Assembly: GCA_018224415.1 (NCBI GenBank)
Contig: JAGTUZ010000014.1
Location: 1-25,228, forward strand
DNA: 25,228 nt
Source: Bacteroidota bacterium
Lineage (GTDB): Bacteria > Bacteroidota > Ignavibacteria > SZUA-365
Direction of reading: 5' to 3'
A model generated the notes under the pieces. It was given only the letters and a program-made list of their open reading frames with translations, searched no databases and was not told where the DNA came from. Positions 23,209 through 25,228 of this stretch are shown here, in pieces. Position numbers and translations under genes: made by a program. Every line of letters starts with the position of its first letter. Positions within the stretch are counted from its first letter, which is position 1.

Positions 23209-24585
23209 ATGACCAAACATCGTCTGCTTCTTCTCTCCGATGATGACGCCTTGAAGCGTTCACTCCATCAAAAACTCGAAAAAAACTGGGGTCACACCGT
23301 TCGCAACGTCTCCAGTGTCGAAGAGATGCTTTCACTGTGTGGTGAGCTCCCGACCGTGCTGGTGATCGACATTGCTTCTCCCGAACGGAATCCAGCGGCA
23401 CTTTTCAAGGAAATGCGGAACCTTCCGGAAACGGCCTCGCTTCTTGTCATCGGAGATGCCACGACACAGGCCGCCCTGGCGCAGTCAATGAAGCTTGGCG
23501 CCGACGACTATCTCGAAAAGCCGTTCGAGCCTCTGCGCATGGAGGCGGTGTTCCATCAACTCCTGCGTCGGCTTGATCTTGAAGTGGAGATCCTGCGAAT
23601 GCGCGAGGAGATGCTCGGGCGGTTCGAGGATACAACCGTTGTTGCTGAATCACGCGAGATGCAGCTGGTGCTGCGAATGGTGGAAAAGCTCAAGGATCGC
23701 GACATCCCCGTGCTTCTGAGCGGCGAGGATGGCAGCGGGCGCGAACTGGTCGCGCGTGCCATCCATGCGCGAGGCAAGAGGAAAATGAAGCCGTACTTCA
23801 TGTTTACCAGTGCGTCGGTCCCGGAGGACCTGCTCGCCGGCGAGCTGTTCGGTTACGAGAAAGGCGCGTTCCCGGGGGCGGCACAGCGCAAGGCGGGGAT
23901 TTTTGAGCAGGCCGATGGTGGGACCGTCTACATCGATGAAATCGGAGATTTCGATGCGGATCTCCAGGCAAGATTGCTGCACCTGATTGAATTCAAGGAG
24001 GTGCGCACGATCGGCTCTGACAACGCAACGCGAGTGAACGTACGTATCATCGCCGGGTCGAGCCACAATCTACGGGATAGCGTGCGGAATAAGGAGTTCC
24101 GCAGCGATCTGTACTATCACCTTGCGAGCTTCCCGATCCATGTGCCCCCGCTTCGCGACAGGGGGACGGACATCATTCTTCTGGCGGAGCAGTTTCTGGA
24201 GCGGCATTCTTCGGAAGCCAACATCGCTGCCAAGGGATTCTCCCGTGAAGCGCTCGAGGCAATCTACCACTATCCGTGGCCGGGCAACGCGCAGGAACTC
24301 GACAGTGCCATCCATCGCGCGGTTTCGCTCGCGCAAGGAGACATCATCGGCTTGCAGCATCTGCCGATTGCCGTCCATCCGTTCAAGGACGCATCGATGG
24401 AACTTGAAACGGAAGGCAAGCTCTTCCACGACAACAAGATCGTGTCGCTGGACAGAATCAAGGAGCAGGCGGTCCGTCGCGCCGTGGAAATCGCGCGCGG
24501 AAACCTCGCGCATGCCTCCCGTGAGCTCGATATCAGCCGGTCGACGCTGTACAAATTGATCGAAAAGTACGGGATCTCTCTCTGA
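23209..24585 (+). CDS. NtrC-family response regulator with degenerate sigma-54-activator ATPase domain
   Basis: Receiver, AAA+ and Fis-type HTH order of a bacterial enhancer-binding protein (458 residues). Receiver: D11/D12, phospho-acceptor D54 and K104 present, but the usual Thr/Ser at 82 is Gly. AAA+ (about 145-370): Walker A is GEDGSGRE, with R178 where Lys is normal. The GAFTGA loop reads GAFPGA (219-224, P222). Walker B D243/E244 is intact. Sensor I ATN is replaced by GSS (283-285). The first arginine finger R298 is kept but the second is H304 (YYHL). Sensor II GNVREL reads GNAQEL (Q362). The HTH (about 415-455, ISRSTLYKLIEKYGI) is intact. The protein is therefore unlikely to remodel sigma-54 holoenzyme in the usual way and may act as an ordinary DNA-binding regulator. 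The start at 23209 is chosen because domain alignment begins there; in-frame GTGs at 23155 and 23158 are alternatives. Confidence 0.92.
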   Translation: MTKHRLLLLSDDDALKRSLHQKLEKNWGHTVRNVSSVEEMLSLCGELPTVLVIDIASPERNPAALFKEMRNLPETASLLVIGDATTQAALAQSMKLGADDYLEKPFEPLRMEAVFHQLLRRLDLEVEILRMREEMLGRFEDTTVVAESREMQLVLRMVEKLKDRDIPVLLSGEDGSGRELVARAIHARGKRKMKPYFMFTSASVPEDLLAGELFGYEKGAFPGAAQRKAGIFEQADGGTVYIDEIGDFDADLQARLLHLIEFKEVRTIGSDNATRVNVRIIAGSSHNLRDSVRNKEFRSDLYYHLASFPIHVPPLRDRGTDIILLAEQFLERHSSEANIAAKGFSREALEAIYHYPWPGNAQELDSAIHRAVSLAQGDIIGLQHLPIAVHPFKDASMELETEGKLFHDNKIVSLDRIKEQAVRRAVEIARGNLAHASRELDISRSTLYKLIEKYGISL

Positions 24586-24608
24586 GTCCTGGTCCTGCCC
24601 TGAATCTC

Positions 24609-24661
24609 GCTGCTGCGTGAAGTGCGGAAAAATCCCTACCTTCACGCAGCAGCATTTTTTT
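24609..24661 (+). terminator. Strong terminator hairpin abutting the next start codon
   Basis: A perfect 14-bp stem GCTGCTGCGTGAAG (24609-24622) / CTTCACGCAGCAGC (24640-24653) with a 17-base loop is followed by A and seven T residues (24655-24661). It lies 23 bases after the regulator stop. The next gene's GTG is at 24664, so the hairpin also sits over that gene's translation start region. Confidence 0.9.
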
Positions 24662-24663
24662 CC

Positions 24664-25228
24664 GTGCGTCTCCAGATCATTCTGCCATATCACCACTCCG
24701 AAGAGGACCTCGAGCGTGCCGTGCACCGGCAGCTCGGTACCGCGGCACCCTTCCGCATCCTCAAGCGCAGCGTCGATGCCCGACAGCATCGGTACATCCG
24801 CGTCCAGTACTCGCTCACCACCGACATGAACGACCCTGCGGACGAGATCCTGAAGGGCGTGGCGTCGCAGCGGGCGGCATTGACGGAAGCCCGTGCGCGA
24901 GCGCTTCGTCCGGTTGTTGTCGGCTCGGGTCCCGGGGGACTGTTCTGCGCGTATTGGCTGCTTCTGCACGGCGTACGGCCGGTGCTTCTCGAGCAGGGAC
25001 CACCGATGCGGCAGCGCGTGCGCGACATGGCGCGATTCATGAAAACCGGCGATCTGCATCCATGGTCGAATATCTGTTTCGGTGCGGGCGGCGCGGGCAC
25101 ATACAGCGACGGCAAACTGATCACCCGCATCCGTTCGCCGTACATCAGTTTTATTATGGATACCTTCGTCCGTTATGGCGCACCGGCGGACATCCGCTTC
25201 CTGTACAATCCGCACCTGGGTTCCAACA
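24664..25228 (+). CDS. COG2509-type FAD-dependent dehydrogenase, 3'-truncated by the window edge
   Basis: Uncharacterised NAD(P)/FAD-dependent dehydrogenase family; physiological substrate unknown. The visible 188 codons are open to the window end. The N-terminal domain (1 to about 60) begins RLQIILPYHHSEEDLERAV and carries LKRSVDARQ, matching the KRSIDARK signature at the start of this family. A Rossmann FAD motif VVVGSGPGGLFCAYWLL follows near residues 80-96. FGAGGAGTYSDGKLITRI and FVRYGAPADI, typical of COG2509, come next. GTG at 24664 is chosen because it places the N-terminal domain correctly. A GTG at 24622 is possible but would add residues encoded within the hairpin. No Shine-Dalgarno is visible. 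The gene follows the regulator, but the terminator argues against simple cotranscription. Confidence 0.85.
   Translation, partial: MRLQIILPYHHSEEDLERAVHRQLGTAAPFRILKRSVDARQHRYIRVQYSLTTDMNDPADEILKGVASQRAALTEARARALRPVVVGSGPGGLFCAYWLLLHGVRPVLLEQGPPMRQRVRDMARFMKTGDLHPWSNICFGAGGAGTYSDGKLITRIRSPYISFIMDTFVRYGAPADIRFLYNPHLGSN

Noticed and set aside
24070..25215. A 381-codon minus-strand frame covering the end of the regulator and the last gene.
   Set aside because: Plus-strand frames there encode a recognisable Fis-type HTH and a COG2509 N-terminus with FAD motif. The minus frame crosses a strong terminator and has no motifs.
1..25228. Mobile elements, integrases, toxin-antitoxin pairs, defence systems, tRNA or rRNA genes.
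   Set aside because: None was seen on either strand. Gene content is core metabolism and envelope functions without insertion-sequence ends or attachment-site repeats.

Overview
The window looks like chromosomal DNA of a free-living, diderm member of the Bacteroidota/Chlorobiota/Ignavibacteriota (FCB) group with fairly GC-rich DNA. Four things point there. A secreted giant protein ends in a type IX secretion (Por) sorting domain with the NYPNPFNP hallmark. A TonB-dependent receptor with an N-terminal carboxypeptidase-regulatory-like domain is paired with a DUF4249-type lipoprotein. Several promoter candidates fit the Bacteroidota TTTG/TAnnTTTG pattern rather than the E. coli -35/-10 pattern. 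LolA, OmpA and the receptor imply an outer membrane. A Kapaibacteria- or Ignavibacteria-like lineage is my best guess from the GC content, but this is not proven. I see no phage, transposon, CRISPR or tRNA/rRNA.

Layout, left to right. (1) 1-2796: the 3' part of ftsK (DNA translocase), then lolA, an adjacency also known in E. coli. (2) 2797-3306: a non-coding leader with a 13-bp degenerate tandem repeat, a strong promoter match and a long 5' UTR. (3) 3307-12357: one 3016-residue secreted protein with repeated D-x-[F/Y]-x-N modules, three wall-like FN3/SusE-like modules and a type IX sorting domain, closed by a strong terminator. (4) 12453-16042: a tightly overlapping operon of an M20 deacylase (DapE-like), dapB, dapA and an S66 LD-carboxypeptidase, which joins diaminopimelate synthesis with murein peptide recycling. 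(5) 16074-17642, minus strand: a LeuT-type sodium/amino-acid symporter, convergent with the dap operon. (6) 17926-21118: TonB-dependent receptor plus DUF4249-type lipoprotein, ending at a terminator. (7) 21358-22860: an OmpA-family protein with six exact-length 23-residue thrombospondin type 3 repeats. (8) 23209-24585: an NtrC-like response regulator whose ATPase core has lost many conserved residues. (9) 24664 to the end: the N-terminal part of a COG2509-type FAD-dependent dehydrogenase.

Most of the content is envelope biology: chromosome segregation at the septum, lipoprotein transport, peptidoglycan precursor supply, outer-membrane uptake, outer membrane-peptidoglycan anchoring and a very large surface protein. 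The two observations most worth pursuing are the enhancer-binding-protein-like regulator and the giant protein. The regulator has an intact receiver Asp, Walker B and DNA-binding domain, but a substituted Walker A lysine, GAFTGA threonine, sensor I, second arginine finger and sensor II arginine. The giant protein has the codon bias of a highly expressed gene and its own promoter and leader. A third, smaller theme is that two promoter candidates place their -33 element inside the T-tract of the preceding terminator.
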